Assembly (NCBI GenBank): GCA_012839215.1
Contig: DUNV01000130.1
Location: 1-39,967 of the forward strand
DNA from: Bacillota bacterium
GTDB lineage: Bacteria; Bacillota; Dethiobacteria; DTU022; UBA8154
DNA length: 39,967 nucleotides
Direction: 5' to 3'
Part shown: piece by piece, positions 23,810-31,527 of the stretch
Layout of the letters: each line of letters opens with the position of its first letter
Position numbering within the stretch: position 1 is the first letter of the stretch
The notes under the pieces: model-generated
Told to the model about the DNA's origin: nothing
Database searches by the model: none
What the model saw: the letters and a program-made list of their open reading frames with translations, nothing else
Made by a program: the position numbers and the translations under genes

Positions 23810-24802
23810 CTAGACAAGCTTCATGACCTGCCGAACTTCCTCCATGGTTTCCCTGGCTACCGCACGTGCTTTTTTGCCTCCTTCGGCCAGCACCTCCTTG
23901 ATCAATAACGGGTTATTTTCAAATTCCTTACGTCTATGATAGATGGGATCAAGAAAGTTTTGCAGATGTGTAGCCACGGATTTTTTACACTCCACGCAGC
24001 CAATACTACCTTCCTTGCAACTTTCTTCCACCTCACCAAGATTATCCTGATTAAAGATACGGTGATAGGCAAAGACACTGCAAATATGCGGGTTTCCCGG
24101 ATCATCTTTTTTGATCCTTCCCGGATCGGTGATCATCATTCTAACCTTGGCAGGAATTTCCTTTGGGGGAGTAGAGATTTCGATAACGTTATTATAGCTT
24201 TTGCTCATTTTTCTGTTGTCAAGTCCGGGAACCACTTTATAAACGTTGAGCAGCGTTTCCGGTTCCGGAAAAATTTTTTTCTGGTAAAGATGATTAAAAC
24301 GCCGGGCGATTTCCCGTGTCAATTCGATATGCGGGGCCTGATCTTCCCCTACGGGCACTGCATTTGCCCTGTAAACAAGAATATCTGCCGCCTGCAAAAG
24401 CGGGTAACCAAGGAAACCATAGGTAAAGAGGTTCCTTCCCTTGATTTGCTGCAACTGCTCTTTATAGGTCGGCACCCTTTCCAACCAGGAAAGTGGTGTC
24501 AGCATGGAAAGCAGAAGATGTAATTCGGCATGTTCCTTGACATCAGATTGTTTAAAAACCACTGCCTTTTGTGGATCAATGCCGCAACTAAGCCAGTCAA
24601 TGACCATTTCGCGCACATTATCCCTAATCCTTAGTGGGTTTTCGTAATCCGTCGTCAGGGCATGCCAATCCACGACACAATAGTAACAATCATAGTCATC
24701 CTGCATCTTGACCCAATTTTCCAGTGCACCGAAAAGGTTACCCAGGTGGAGTCTCCCGGTTGGCCGCATACCACTCAATATGATTCCCTTTTTATCCGAC
24801 AA
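23810..24802 (-). CDS. trpS: Tryptophanyl-tRNA synthetase
   Basis: 330 residues, class I synthetase. The HIGH motif occurs as PTGRLHLGN (residues about 14-22) and the KMSKS motif as DNRKMSKSY near residue 194; GEDQAPHIELTREIARRFN lies between them. TTG start after an AAAGGA site; no ATG is available in frame. The gap to the upstream gene is only 25 bases, so there is no room for a T-box leader and trpS must be read from an upstream promoter. Confidence 0.97.
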   Translation of the reverse strand: MSDKKGIILSGMRPTGRLHLGNLFGALENWVKMQDDYDCYYCVVDWHALTTDYENPLRIRDNVREMVIDWLSCGIDPQKAVVFKQSDVKEHAELHLLLSMLTPLSWLERVPTYKEQLQQIKGRNLFTYGFLGYPLLQAADILVYRANAVPVGEDQAPHIELTREIARRFNHLYQKKIFPEPETLLNVYKVVPGLDNRKMSKSYNNVIEISTPPKEIPAKVRMMITDPGRIKKDDPGNPHICSVFAYHRIFNQDNLGEVEESCKEGSIGCVECKKSVATHLQNFLDPIYHRRKEFENNPLLIKEVLAEGGKKARAVARETMEEVRQVMKLV

Positions 24803-24827
24803 CTTGGTTTCATCCTTTCAAAAAAGT

Positions 24828-25439
24828 TCAGGTAAAAAGTACAGCAATAAAATAAAAAAGTTTAATTATTGCCGAAGCAACGGGGACAAGAACGAACGAT
24901 ATTATTCCCAGAAAGAGCAGCAGAATCAAAATAAAAGGTCCATATGGTTCAATGCTATAATAAATCCTTAGGGCTGAATCCGGTAGGAATGAGGTAAGTA
25001 TTTTTGAACCATCCAGCGGGGGCAGGGGGATAATATTAAAAACTGCCAAATATACATTGTAAAGCAATAGGTTTTCCATGATTAGGGTATAAATAGTACC
25101 GGGTCTGTTGAAGAAAGCCAGCAGGAATGCCGAGGCGAGGCCCAGCAAAAGATTCATCCCCGGCCCTGCCAGGGAAACCCAAAAAAGTCCTTTACGGTAA
25201 TCGCTAAAATTGCGTGGATCGATGGGCACAGGTTTCGCCCAGCCAAAACGTACCACCCAAAGCATGAGCAGGCCAATGGGATCCAGATGGGCCAAGGGGT
25301 TTAGCGTTAGGCGGCCGGCCAGTTTGGCAGTTGGGTCTCCCCAAGCATAAGCCATCCTACCGTGGGCATATTCATGGAAGGTAATAGCAATAAGCAAAGC
25401 CGGGATACGATATAATAAATCACCGGAAAAAAAGGTCAT
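24828..25439 (-). CDS. Site-2 protease family (M50) membrane metalloprotease
   Basis: 203 residues with four or five membrane segments. The zinc-binding HEYAHG (HExxH, near residue 22), the NPLAHLDPIG motif near residue 47 and the third-ligand motif LPPLDGSKIL near residue 143 identify the M50 peptidase group of the YwhC type. Such short S2P proteins are widespread in Firmicutes; targets are not known. ATG start with AAGGAG five to six bases upstream. It follows the nucleotidyltransferase-like gene by 15 bases and precedes trpS by 25, so all three are in one transcript. Confidence 0.92.
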   Translation of the reverse strand: MTFFSGDLLYRIPALLIAITFHEYAHGRMAYAWGDPTAKLAGRLTLNPLAHLDPIGLLMLWVVRFGWAKPVPIDPRNFSDYRKGLFWVSLAGPGMNLLLGLASAFLLAFFNRPGTIYTLIMENLLLYNVYLAVFNIIPLPPLDGSKILTSFLPDSALRIYYSIEPYGPFILILLLFLGIISFVLVPVASAIIKLFYFIAVLFT

Positions 25440-25454
25440 CGTTTTCTCCTTAAA

Positions 25455-26456
25455 CTATATGGAGGCAAATAATATTTCCCCATGAGGGATAGTAGCCTTG
25501 TTTTTAAGTATGCGCTGGATTTCCTGCCTTTCCCTCCTTTTAAGACGCATGATGTGGCACATATAGTGCAAATCATGCTCGGATAGCTCCGAAAAAAGCA
25601 GGGACAGGTAAGTTAATAAAATATCGCTTGTCCGCATGGCATTTTCTTTCTCCACTTGATGCAAAAATCCTTCCAGATGTTTTAGACGATGAACGAGTCC
25701 CGCATTTAATTCAATCCGAGGGAATAATTGCTTGAAAAGCCCTAGCTCGGCAAGACGCAAAATTATTTTTATGGGTGAGGGTTCTCTGAAAAGCCTGCGA
25801 ACCTCCCGATAAAGGCTTTCCCTGCTAGCCCTGCCCAGGATGCGGTGGGCGATTCCCTGTCGTAAAAGATTACCTGTTTCCTTCCCAAGTGAAAAACCCA
25901 ACCTTTGTTCCAAGCGAATGAGGCGCAGAATCCTGAGAGGTTTATCTACCAGACTAAGCTGATAAAGCACCTTAAGGCTTTTTTCCCCCAGATCGGCCAG
26001 CCCCCCAAAAAAATCATAAAGCTGGCCGAAGTTTTCCTTGTTCAGCGAGCAGGCCAGCGTATCAATGGTAAAATCCCTTTCAAATAAATTTTTCTTTAAC
26101 AAATTATCTTCGGCGGATGTTTTTGATTCCATGATAAAGGGGTTAAATTCCGCTCGGGCCGAGGCCATCGTAAAAACAAAACCCTTTGGCAGGATTAGTG
26201 TCGCTGTTTCTAATTTTTCATAAACAGACAGTTTGCCAGGTAAGAGCCCCGTCAATTTTTGGGCAAAATTAACGGCGGAACCAACGACGATCAAATCTAA
26301 TTGCCGATTTTCCCTGCCAAGGAGAAGATCCAGCAGAAAGCCCCCGGCGCAATAAATATGCTGGGAATTTCTATGGGCCTCTAATGATAGAAAATACAAA
26401 GTCCCCTGCATTTCCGGGGTAAGGTTGCTGTTAATCAGGGGTATAAGGTTAGTCAT
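25455..26456 (-). CDS. CCA-adding enzyme/poly(A) polymerase-like protein with degenerate active site
   Basis: 333 residues. The head domain of class II tRNA nucleotidyltransferases is recognisable: CAGGFLLDLLLGRENRQLDL (near residue 36), ERDFTIDTLA near residue 118, and DKPLRILRLIRLEQRLGF near residue 170. Normal enzymes read GGxVRD and have DxD; here the arginine is replaced (GGFLLD) and the first carboxylate is Gln52 (QLD, D54 kept). The tRNA-binding helical part (residues about 200-330) remains. It may therefore be inactive, or act as an RNA-binding protein. ATG start, weak ribosome site. First gene of the trpS-scpAB transcript, 79 bases after spoVAF. Confidence 0.8.
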   Translation of the reverse strand: MTNLIPLINSNLTPEMQGTLYFLSLEAHRNSQHIYCAGGFLLDLLLGRENRQLDLIVVGSAVNFAQKLTGLLPGKLSVYEKLETATLILPKGFVFTMASARAEFNPFIMESKTSAEDNLLKKNLFERDFTIDTLACSLNKENFGQLYDFFGGLADLGEKSLKVLYQLSLVDKPLRILRLIRLEQRLGFSLGKETGNLLRQGIAHRILGRASRESLYREVRRLFREPSPIKIILRLAELGLFKQLFPRIELNAGLVHRLKHLEGFLHQVEKENAMRTSDILLTYLSLLFSELSEHDLHYMCHIMRLKRRERQEIQRILKNKATIPHGEILFASI

Positions 26457-26528
26457 AAAAGTTGTGGGCCTTTACAAAATTTTTTATGTTAAATTTTCTT
26501 AATACCATTGTACCATATAATTACAGAA

Positions 26529-26549
26529 AGGGGAACTATTTGTTCCCCT
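26529..26549 (-). terminator. Hairpin over the spoVAF stop codon
   Basis: Perfect 8-bp stem (26549-26542 with 26536-26529, 5-base loop) that includes the last codons and the TAG of spoVAF. The tail TTTCTG is short, so termination may be partial. Confidence 0.45.
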
Positions 26550-28029
26550 GATCTTCAATTTCCTTGATATCTGCATCCTTCGGCTGTAAAAAACTTGGCC
26601 TCATATCTCTCAAGGGAAGTGGTTTGCGGAACAAAACATCCATCAGTGAATGCCAATTGAATGGGATAAGGGGATACAGGTAGGGTACTCCAAAAGAACG
26701 GGTTCTTCCCAGATAAATCAATAATATGAGCAGACCTGCCAGGAAACCCGGCAGTTTAAATAGGCCTGTTAGGATGAGCAAAAACAGGTTTGTCAACCTG
26801 TTGGCAAGACCTAGTTCCCAGCTTGGGGTGGAAAAGACCCCGATGGCAACGATGCTGATATATAGCAAGATCTCTGGGGCGAAGAAACCGACCTTTACAG
26901 CAATATCCCCAATTAACAGTGCCCCAACGAGCCCCAGGGCAGTGGCAAGGGGGGATGGCGTATGGATACTGGCCAGACGAATCAGATCAAGGCCAATATT
27001 GGCCATAATAAATTGCACAAAAAGGGGAACGTGGGCAGCTTCTTTCGGACCAATAAATTTGAGGAAATCCGGAAGCATAGATTGGTGTTCGGCAAGCAAA
27101 AGCCAAAGTGGAATTAAAAAGACGGATAAAAAGACTCCCAGAAGGCGTACCAAACGTATATAGGCCCCAACGATGGCATTATGGCGAAATTCCTCAGCGT
27201 GTTGAATATGGTGAAATAGCGTCACTGGGGCAATGATGACCGAGGGCGAGGTATCTACAATAATACAGATATGCCCCTCGAAGAGGTGGGCAGCGGCCAC
27301 ATCCGGCCTTTCCGTATAACGTACATTGGGAAAGGGGTTCCAGCGTGTGTTCGTTATAAATTCCTCCACAGATTTTTCTGCCATCGGCAATCCATCAATA
27401 TCTATGGCGGCAAATCTGTCTTTAATTATCTCTAGAATATGGGGATTGGCAATATCCTCGATATAAACAAGTGCAACTTCAGAAAGTGAACGCTTGCCAA
27501 TTTTAAATATTTCCGTACGCAGTTTGGGATCCCTAACCCTCCTGCGGATCAGTGTGGCATTAAAAAGCAGGGTTTCTACGAAACCATCCCGAGAGCCCCT
27601 CGTAATCTTTTCGATGTCCGGTTCCTCAGGCCCCCTGGCCGGGTATTGCCTGATATCGATGATGAGCGCCTCTTTTTCCCCGTCCATAAAAAAGATGAGT
27701 GGCCCGGAAAGGAATTGCTGCACTGCCTCCTCCAGATTGTCCACCGTGGAAACTTCCCCATAGGGAAGGAAGAGCGTAACAATCTTTTGCATCGTGTGAG
27801 GAACAATTTCTTCCCGCTTGGCAACGAAAAGCGATTTCATGATATGGATAATTTCGCTGGAGTTGGCGAAACCATCCAGGAAAAGAAAAAGTGCCCTTTT
27901 TTGCCCAATCATGAATTCCCGTAGAAGAATATCGAAGCAAAGATCGATACCCAGTTCACGGCGTAAATATTCTATGTTCTGATCCAGCTTGGGATAAATA
28001 TACGTTTTCTTTTCATCTTCGGCGGGCAT
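26536..28029 (-). CDS. spoVAF: GerA-family protein SpoVAF
   Basis: 497 residues. An N-terminal soluble domain of about 280 residues (FLDGFANSSEIIHIMKSL, DIANPHILEIIKDRFAAIDIDGL) is followed by several membrane segments and the GerA-type stretch EGHICIIVDTSPSVIIAPVTLF near residue 253. The protein resembles GerAA germinant-receptor subunits but belongs to the SpoVAF group because it sits directly after spoVAC-AD-AE. In Bacillus SpoVAF lies in the spore inner membrane and assists germination. ATG start with an AAAGGTG site; 10 bases after spoVAE. Confidence 0.93.
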   Translation of the reverse strand: MPAEDEKKTYIYPKLDQNIEYLRRELGIDLCFDILLREFMIGQKRALFLFLDGFANSSEIIHIMKSLFVAKREEIVPHTMQKIVTLFLPYGEVSTVDNLEEAVQQFLSGPLIFFMDGEKEALIIDIRQYPARGPEEPDIEKITRGSRDGFVETLLFNATLIRRRVRDPKLRTEIFKIGKRSLSEVALVYIEDIANPHILEIIKDRFAAIDIDGLPMAEKSVEEFITNTRWNPFPNVRYTERPDVAAAHLFEGHICIIVDTSPSVIIAPVTLFHHIQHAEEFRHNAIVGAYIRLVRLLGVFLSVFLIPLWLLLAEHQSMLPDFLKFIGPKEAAHVPLFVQFIMANIGLDLIRLASIHTPSPLATALGLVGALLIGDIAVKVGFFAPEILLYISIVAIGVFSTPSWELGLANRLTNLFLLILTGLFKLPGFLAGLLILLIYLGRTRSFGVPYLYPLIPFNWHSLMDVLFRKPLPLRDMRPSFLQPKDADIKEIEDQGNK

Positions 28030-28039
28030 ATTTTCACCT

Positions 28040-28393
28040 TTATCCTTTGGGATTAAAAACCAGGGCCATAAAAAAGCCGAAAAGAATTGCTGCCGTTATC
28101 CCCGTCGATGTCAATTCAAACATACCGGTCAGCACCCCCATTACCCCATGCCGGGCCGCTTCGGACATTGCTCCCTTGACGAGGGAGTTTCCAAAACTGG
28201 AAATTGGCAGCAGGGCACCTGCACCGGCAAAGTCTATTAGCCTGTCATAAACCCCAAACCCCCCCAGGATACCCCCGGCGACGACAAAACCGGATAAAAC
28301 ATGCCCCGGCGTAAGTGGCGTCAGATCAAAAAGCAACTGTCCAATGACGCAAATGAGGCCCCCGACTAGAAAGGCCATAAAATAACTGCCCAT
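28040..28393 (-). CDS. spoVAE: Stage V sporulation protein AE (membrane subunit)
   Basis: 117 residues, three or four membrane segments, with the SpoVAC/AE-type pattern FLVGGLICVIGQLLFD at the start, TPGHVLSGFVVAGGILGGFG and GALLPISSFGNSLVKGA. It corresponds to SpoVAEb and forms part of the channel that moves dipicolinate into the forespore. ATG start, 20 bases after spoVAD. spoVAA and spoVAB of Bacillus are absent, as is usual in Clostridia. Confidence 0.94.
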   Translation of the reverse strand: MGSYFMAFLVGGLICVIGQLLFDLTPLTPGHVLSGFVVAGGILGGFGVYDRLIDFAGAGALLPISSFGNSLVKGAMSEAARHGVMGVLTGMFELTSTGITAAILFGFFMALVFNPKG

Positions 28394-28413
28394 AGATAAT
28401 AATCATCCTTTTT

Positions 28414-29451
28414 CTAAATTTCCAAAGCGACTGCATGGGCGATGGCGGGTATGCTCTCCCCCTGCTGATAGGTAGTTGTGCTGTGCAGCGCACCGGTAGC
28501 CACGAATAAAACCCTGCCCAGCCTTTTTTCCAGCATATCCTTGTATACTTTTCCTAAAAAGAAAAGTGCGCAGCATGCACATCCGCTTGCCCCGGCATGG
28601 ACTTTCTGATGGGGATAATATAGCTGTATACCACAATCTGTGTAATTAAGCAGGTTGAGGCCCTTTCTGGCCAGGATGTCTTCATTTAGTTGCTTTCCAA
28701 CCTCCCCTAAATCCCCGGTTAGGATAAGTTGATAATAATCTGCATCCCTCCCCAGATCAGTTAGGTGACGGTAAATAGTATCTGCTGCGGCCGGAGCCAT
28801 GGCCATGCCCATGTTGTAAGGATCCTTTATTTCGGGATCGACCACCTTCCCGATAGTAATGGATTCAATGCGAGGCCCTTCCTCCAGGGAAGAACCTAGG
28901 ACAACCGCCCCGGCACCGGTAACGGTCTGCTGGGAGTAGCCAGGCCTTTGAAAACCATATTCCGTAGGATAGCGGTATTGCCTTTCCGAACTACAGTTAT
29001 GGCTGGAGGTGGCCACGAGGATCCGCCCGGCAAAATTTCCTTCGAGGAGCATGGCCCCGAGGGAAAGTCCTTCCACAAGTGAAGAACAGGCACCATAAAT
29101 GCCCAGGAAAGGTAGGGCCAGTTTCCTGGCACAAAAGGAGGAACTAATAATTTGGTTCAAGAGGTCACCTGCAATAAAAAAGTCAATATCATCGGGACTC
29201 AGGCCCAGCTTACCCAGGGCCAGAAAACAAGTTTCCTCCAGCATACGGCGTTCAGCCTTTTCAAAGCTGCCCTCTTTGAGGAGGTTATCCGGGTAGATAC
29301 GATCGTAGTGCTCCGCGAGCGGGCCGGAACCCTCCTTGGGGCCGGCAACTGTTGCTGCAGCTGCCAATACCGCTTTTTTTTCCATGATCATGCTCTGGTT
29401 TCCAGCCCTTTTGCCTACCGGCCTAATTTTTTCAGTTACGGTTTCCGCCAA
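28414..29451 (-). CDS. spoVAD: Stage V sporulation protein AD
   Basis: 345 residues, thiolase-like fold. The conserved AGDLLNQIISSSFCARKLALPFLG (split; near residues 93-117), ATSSHNCSSERQYRYPTEYG and TVTGAGAVVLG motifs are diagnostic. SpoVAD binds dipicolinic acid as part of the SpoVA system. TTG start with a GGGGGG site nine bases upstream; this adds 13 residues before the point matching the Bacillus N-terminus, and no ATG or GTG lies between. A 20-codon open frame overlaps its start (29436-29498). Confidence 0.95.
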   Translation of the reverse strand: MAETVTEKIRPVGKRAGNQSMIMEKKAVLAAAATVAGPKEGSGPLAEHYDRIYPDNLLKEGSFEKAERRMLEETCFLALGKLGLSPDDIDFFIAGDLLNQIISSSFCARKLALPFLGIYGACSSLVEGLSLGAMLLEGNFAGRILVATSSHNCSSERQYRYPTEYGFQRPGYSQQTVTGAGAVVLGSSLEEGPRIESITIGKVVDPEIKDPYNMGMAMAPAAADTIYRHLTDLGRDADYYQLILTGDLGEVGKQLNEDILARKGLNLLNYTDCGIQLYYPHQKVHAGASGCACCALFFLGKVYKDMLEKRLGRVLFVATGALHSTTTYQQGESIPAIAHAVALEI

Positions 29452-29498
29452 GGGAACGTGCCCCCCTTGCCGACATCCTGTTTTTTTAATATGTTCAT
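29436..29498 (-). CDS. Possible 20-residue leader peptide overlapping the spoVAD start
   Basis: ATG with a GGGGAG site nine bases upstream; the frame MNILKKQDVGKGGTFPWRKP ends at a TAA 16 bases inside spoVAD. The arrangement would allow translational coupling to the TTG start of spoVAD. Short frames arise by chance, so support is modest. Confidence 0.3.
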   Translation of the reverse strand: MNILKKQDVGKGGTFPWRKP

Positions 29499-29543
29499 AA
29501 TAAACAGCTCCCCATGTTGTATCAATTTTAGACTGGTTTTACC

Positions 29544-30014
29544 CTAATGTATTAGGGCAGAAATAATCCCCACGACGAAAGCTGTCACCACGCCAAAGAC
29601 GATCACAGATCCGGCCAGAGCAAACATTTTTGATCCCGTTCCCAGAACAAGGCCTTCCCTTTTAAATTCTATGGCCATGGAGGTTATGGAGTTGGCAAAT
29701 CCGGTCACAGGTACAGCCAGGCCCGCCCCGACTATTCGGGCCATTTTATCAAAAACGCCCAACCCCGTCAGCATGGCAGCAATAAAAATAATGGTGGTTA
29801 TGGTAGGATTTCCAGCCAATTCTTTCGGCATCCCCTGACTGATAAAAAGATTTAGAATAAATTGCCCCAAAAGACATACTGCCCCTCCACCAAGGAAGGC
29901 ACTAATAATATTTTTACTGAGCGGGGGGCGTGGTTTTTTTTGCCTGTTCCACTCGTTTAGCCACTTCTTATCTAATAGTAATTCCTTATTTGGGTTCTGT
30001 TCCATTCTAGACAT
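29544..30014 (-). CDS. spoVAC: Stage V sporulation protein AC
   Basis: 156 residues, four or more membrane segments: FLGGGAVCLLGQFILNLFI near residue 40, MLTGLGVFDKMARIVGAGLAVPVTGFANSI (near residues 80-110). SpoVAC is a mechanosensitive channel subunit of the dipicolinate transport complex in the spore inner membrane. ATG start, ribosome site AGAGGTG. First gene of spoVAC-AD-AE-AF. I could not find a convincing sigma-G promoter in the 154 bases upstream, although the family is forespore-expressed in Bacillus. Confidence 0.94.
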   Translation of the reverse strand: MSRMEQNPNKELLLDKKWLNEWNRQKKPRPPLSKNIISAFLGGGAVCLLGQFILNLFISQGMPKELAGNPTITTIIFIAAMLTGLGVFDKMARIVGAGLAVPVTGFANSITSMAIEFKREGLVLGTGSKMFALAGSVIVFGVVTAFVVGIISALIH

Positions 30015-30086
30015 TTTCTCACCTCTTACAAAAATGTGCAGTATCGATCAGGACCTAGGCGTCAACATCGTGAAGATTAATCACCT

Positions 30087-30148
30087 AGAATAAACCGCGG
30101 GGGATTCTGCCCATTATCAATGTATTACTTTAGGGCCCCTGCCCGCGG
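30087..30148 (-). terminator. Composite hairpin between the dodecin gene and spoVAC
   Basis: Seven-bp GC stem (30148-30142 with 30101-30095) with a further GCCC/GGGC stem inside the 40-base loop, followed by TTTATTC. Likely the terminator of the dodecin transcript; the long loop lowers certainty. Confidence 0.5.
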
Positions 30149-30168
30149 CTATTTTAATTCCCTACAAA

Positions 30169-30378
30169 TTACCTATTATCCCTGACTCCGAAAGCCATTT
30201 TTACATTTGCCTTATACTCTACCACTTCGCCATTTTGCACATTTGCTGTTAAATTAAGTACTTCTACCCCCGTGATATGATCTACAGTAGTAGATGCGTT
30301 TTTAACAGCATTTTGGATGGCATCCTCCCATCCTGTCGTCGATTCACCGATTAATTCAATTATCTTGGCAACCTGCAT
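30169..30378 (-). CDS. Dodecin family flavin-binding protein
   Basis: 69 residues from the ATG at 30378. The pattern GESTTGWEDAIQNAVKNA near residue 10, HITGVEVLNLTANV and GEVVEYKANVKMAFGV is the whole of a bacterial dodecin. Dodecins form hollow 12-mers that store or buffer flavins (and in some bacteria CoA). The frame extends ten residues upstream (30408), but that start overlaps no ribosome site; GGAAAGGCGGG precedes the chosen ATG. It is placed between sigF and spoVA behind a small membrane protein gene (84 bases upstream), an unusual place for a dodecin. Confidence 0.9.
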   Translation of the reverse strand: MQVAKIIELIGESTTGWEDAIQNAVKNASTTVDHITGVEVLNLTANVQNGEVVEYKANVKMAFGVRDNR

Positions 30379-30461
30379 TAATCGCCCGCCTTTCCAATTT
30401 AAGATCATGTTGGGAACGTGTTTAGCTTTCCTCTATTTTTGAAGTTTATACAGTTATATGG

Positions 30462-30632
30462 CTAGTTATACTGATAATACCCAAGGAAATTAAGGCTGAT
30501 CACCGGGCGGGAGCGTTTGGGAGCTTCCTCTTCACGGGGAGACCAGGAGTAGCTGAGCAGAAAAGTAAACATGGCCAACAAAAGGAGGGTAAGCAATAGA
30601 AACAGGATGAGTGAACGCGTATTTTTTGGCAA
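30462..30632 (-). CDS. Small single-pass membrane protein, unknown
   Basis: 56 residues starting at TTG (AAGGGG site seven bases upstream) and ending in TAG. Residues 8-28 form one strongly hydrophobic segment (SLILFLLLTLLLLAMFTFLL); a basic N-terminus (PKNTR) and a charged C-terminal part (SPREEEAPKRSRPV) suggest the N-terminus is inside. The tail ends in FLGYYQYN. No family recognised. It is 84 bases before the dodecin gene. Codon pattern and ribosome site favour a real gene over the alternative frame in the same place. Confidence 0.55.
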   Translation of the reverse strand: MPKNTRSLILFLLLTLLLLAMFTFLLSYSWSPREEEAPKRSRPVISLNFLGYYQYN

Positions 30633-30681
30633 TTTTTTCCCCTTAAATAAACTACAGCAGCATGATTGTTTTTCCTGTCGA

Positions 30682-30691
30682 TAGTATCCCC
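30682..30691 (-). promoter_or_regulatory. Possible forespore-type -10 element before the small membrane gene
   Basis: Minus-strand GGGGATACTA fits the sigma-F -10 consensus (GGnnAnAHTR) in every fixed position, but no good -35 element stands 15-16 bases upstream. It is 50 bases before the TTG at 30632. Confidence 0.25.
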
Positions 30692-30722
30692 CACTTTTCT
30701 AATTTAATGAGATAAATTGCTA

Positions 30723-31067
30723 CTATCTACTGCCCATAACCATATGAAAAAACCTGCCGAACCATTTCGTTATTTTTTGTAAAAGCGGTAAGCGCACTAT
30801 TATCTGGAGGTATAGATCCCCGGGTTCCCCCCCTCTCTTCCCACTGCCACCCATCCCCTTTAAACGTATCTTCTGGCCACTTTTTAGGTTGGGAGGAACC
30901 TTTATAGATATCTTTTTTAATCCTTTCCACTTTCGCCAGGTGTAGAATATTTTTCCGCCACGCTCGGCTTCTACCGGGTTCAAGAAAAGAAGATCATAAA
31001 AATCTTTGCCTTTTTCGGCAAGCCCTATACAAAAAGATTTTTCCAGCCTGTGCCTCAAAAAATTATT
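30723..31067 (-). pseudogene. C-terminal part of an interrupted DnaJ-like gene
   Basis: The frame continues in phase after the TAA at 31070-31068 and encodes about 114 residues of a DnaJ-type substrate-binding C-terminal domain: DLLFLNPVEAERGGKIFY, IKVPPNLKSGQKIRLKGMG, GEPGDLYLQIIV. The first possible start is a TTG at 31058, and it has no ribosome site, so independent translation is unlikely. It joins the upstream J-domain part without gap or frameshift, which argues for a single gene broken by one nonsense codon, unless the stop is a sequencing error or is read through. Confidence 0.75.
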
Positions 31068-31520
31068 TTATAAATTATTTAACAGTCCACCCGGGGAAAA
31101 AACTGTTCCCCTATTTGGGGGAACAGAGCGTTTAAAAACAAAAGTTTGGTACCTGGGGCCATAAAAATCCCTAAAGATCTCCTCAAAGTTTCTAAAACCA
31201 AACCTCCTGGACATCTCCTCCAGGATTTGGTTGATATCTGAGCCGCTGAAAATATCCTCCTCCGAATGGCTTTCCCTGTACCTCTGTGAGGCAGCTGATC
31301 CAAAATTATGTTGAAAAGCATCATATTCCCTTCTTTTGGTCCGGTTGGAAAGCACAGCATAGGCCTCATTGATTCTTTTCATTTTTTCAGCAGTTCCCGG
31401 ATTTTCCCTGTTTTTATCAGGGTGATATTTAAAGGCCAGCTTGCGGTAAGCCTCTTTTATTTGCTCCTGGGTTGCCCCGTTATCTAATCCTAAAATCTGA
31501 TAGTAATCTTTGTCCATCAT
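31068..31520 (-). CDS. J-domain protein, N-terminal part (ends at in-frame TAA)
   Basis: 150 residues from the first of two adjacent ATGs, 7 bases after sigF. The J-domain is complete ([13 protein letters not shown] at residues 33-35, [20 protein letters not shown]) and would stimulate the ATPase of DnaK-type Hsp70. A charged linker, [23 protein letters not shown], is followed by a stop. The open frame extends upstream into sigF, but that part is read out of phase with sigF and is not coding. The next 114 codons in the same frame encode the expected C-terminal domain. A terminator hairpin lies inside the last 60 bases (31097-31126). Gene decay or conditional expression are both possible. Confidence 0.8.
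   Translation of the reverse strand: MMDKDYYQILGLDNGATQEQIKEAYRKLAFKYHPDKNRENPGTAEKMKRINEAYAVLSNRTKRREYDAFQHNFGSAASQRYRESHSEEDIFSGSDINQILEEMSRRFGFRNFEEIFRDFYGPRYQTFVFKRSVPPNRGTVFSPGGLLNNL
31097..31126 (-). terminator. Intrinsic terminator inside the J-domain gene
   Basis: Perfect 9-bp stem (31126-31118 with 31111-31103, 6-base loop) followed on the minus strand by six T residues (31102-31097). Energetically one of the best terminators in the window, yet it lies in the coding frame, 27 bases before the in-frame TAA. It would end the spoIIAA-spoIIAB-sigF transcript here. Confidence 0.75.
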
Positions 31521-31527
31521 CTTCTGC

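Noticed and set aside
23936-24523. 195-codon plus-strand frame opposite trpS
   Set aside because: Shadow of a synthetase whose motifs are on the other strand.
24803-24827. Possible T-box leader for trpS
   Set aside because: Only 25 bases separate trpS from the upstream gene, far too short.
30015-30168. Sigma-G promoter for spoVA
   Set aside because: No pair of boxes with proper spacing could be found by eye, although one is expected.
30500-30694. 64-codon minus-strand frame before the dodecin gene
   Set aside because: Lacks a ribosome site and reads cysteine/proline-rich; the overlapping 56-codon frame has a good site and a clean membrane segment.
31068-31070. TAA read as a sense codon (alternative genetic code)
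   Set aside because: Other genes in the window, such as the DUF512 gene, end properly in TAA; reassignment is not supported.
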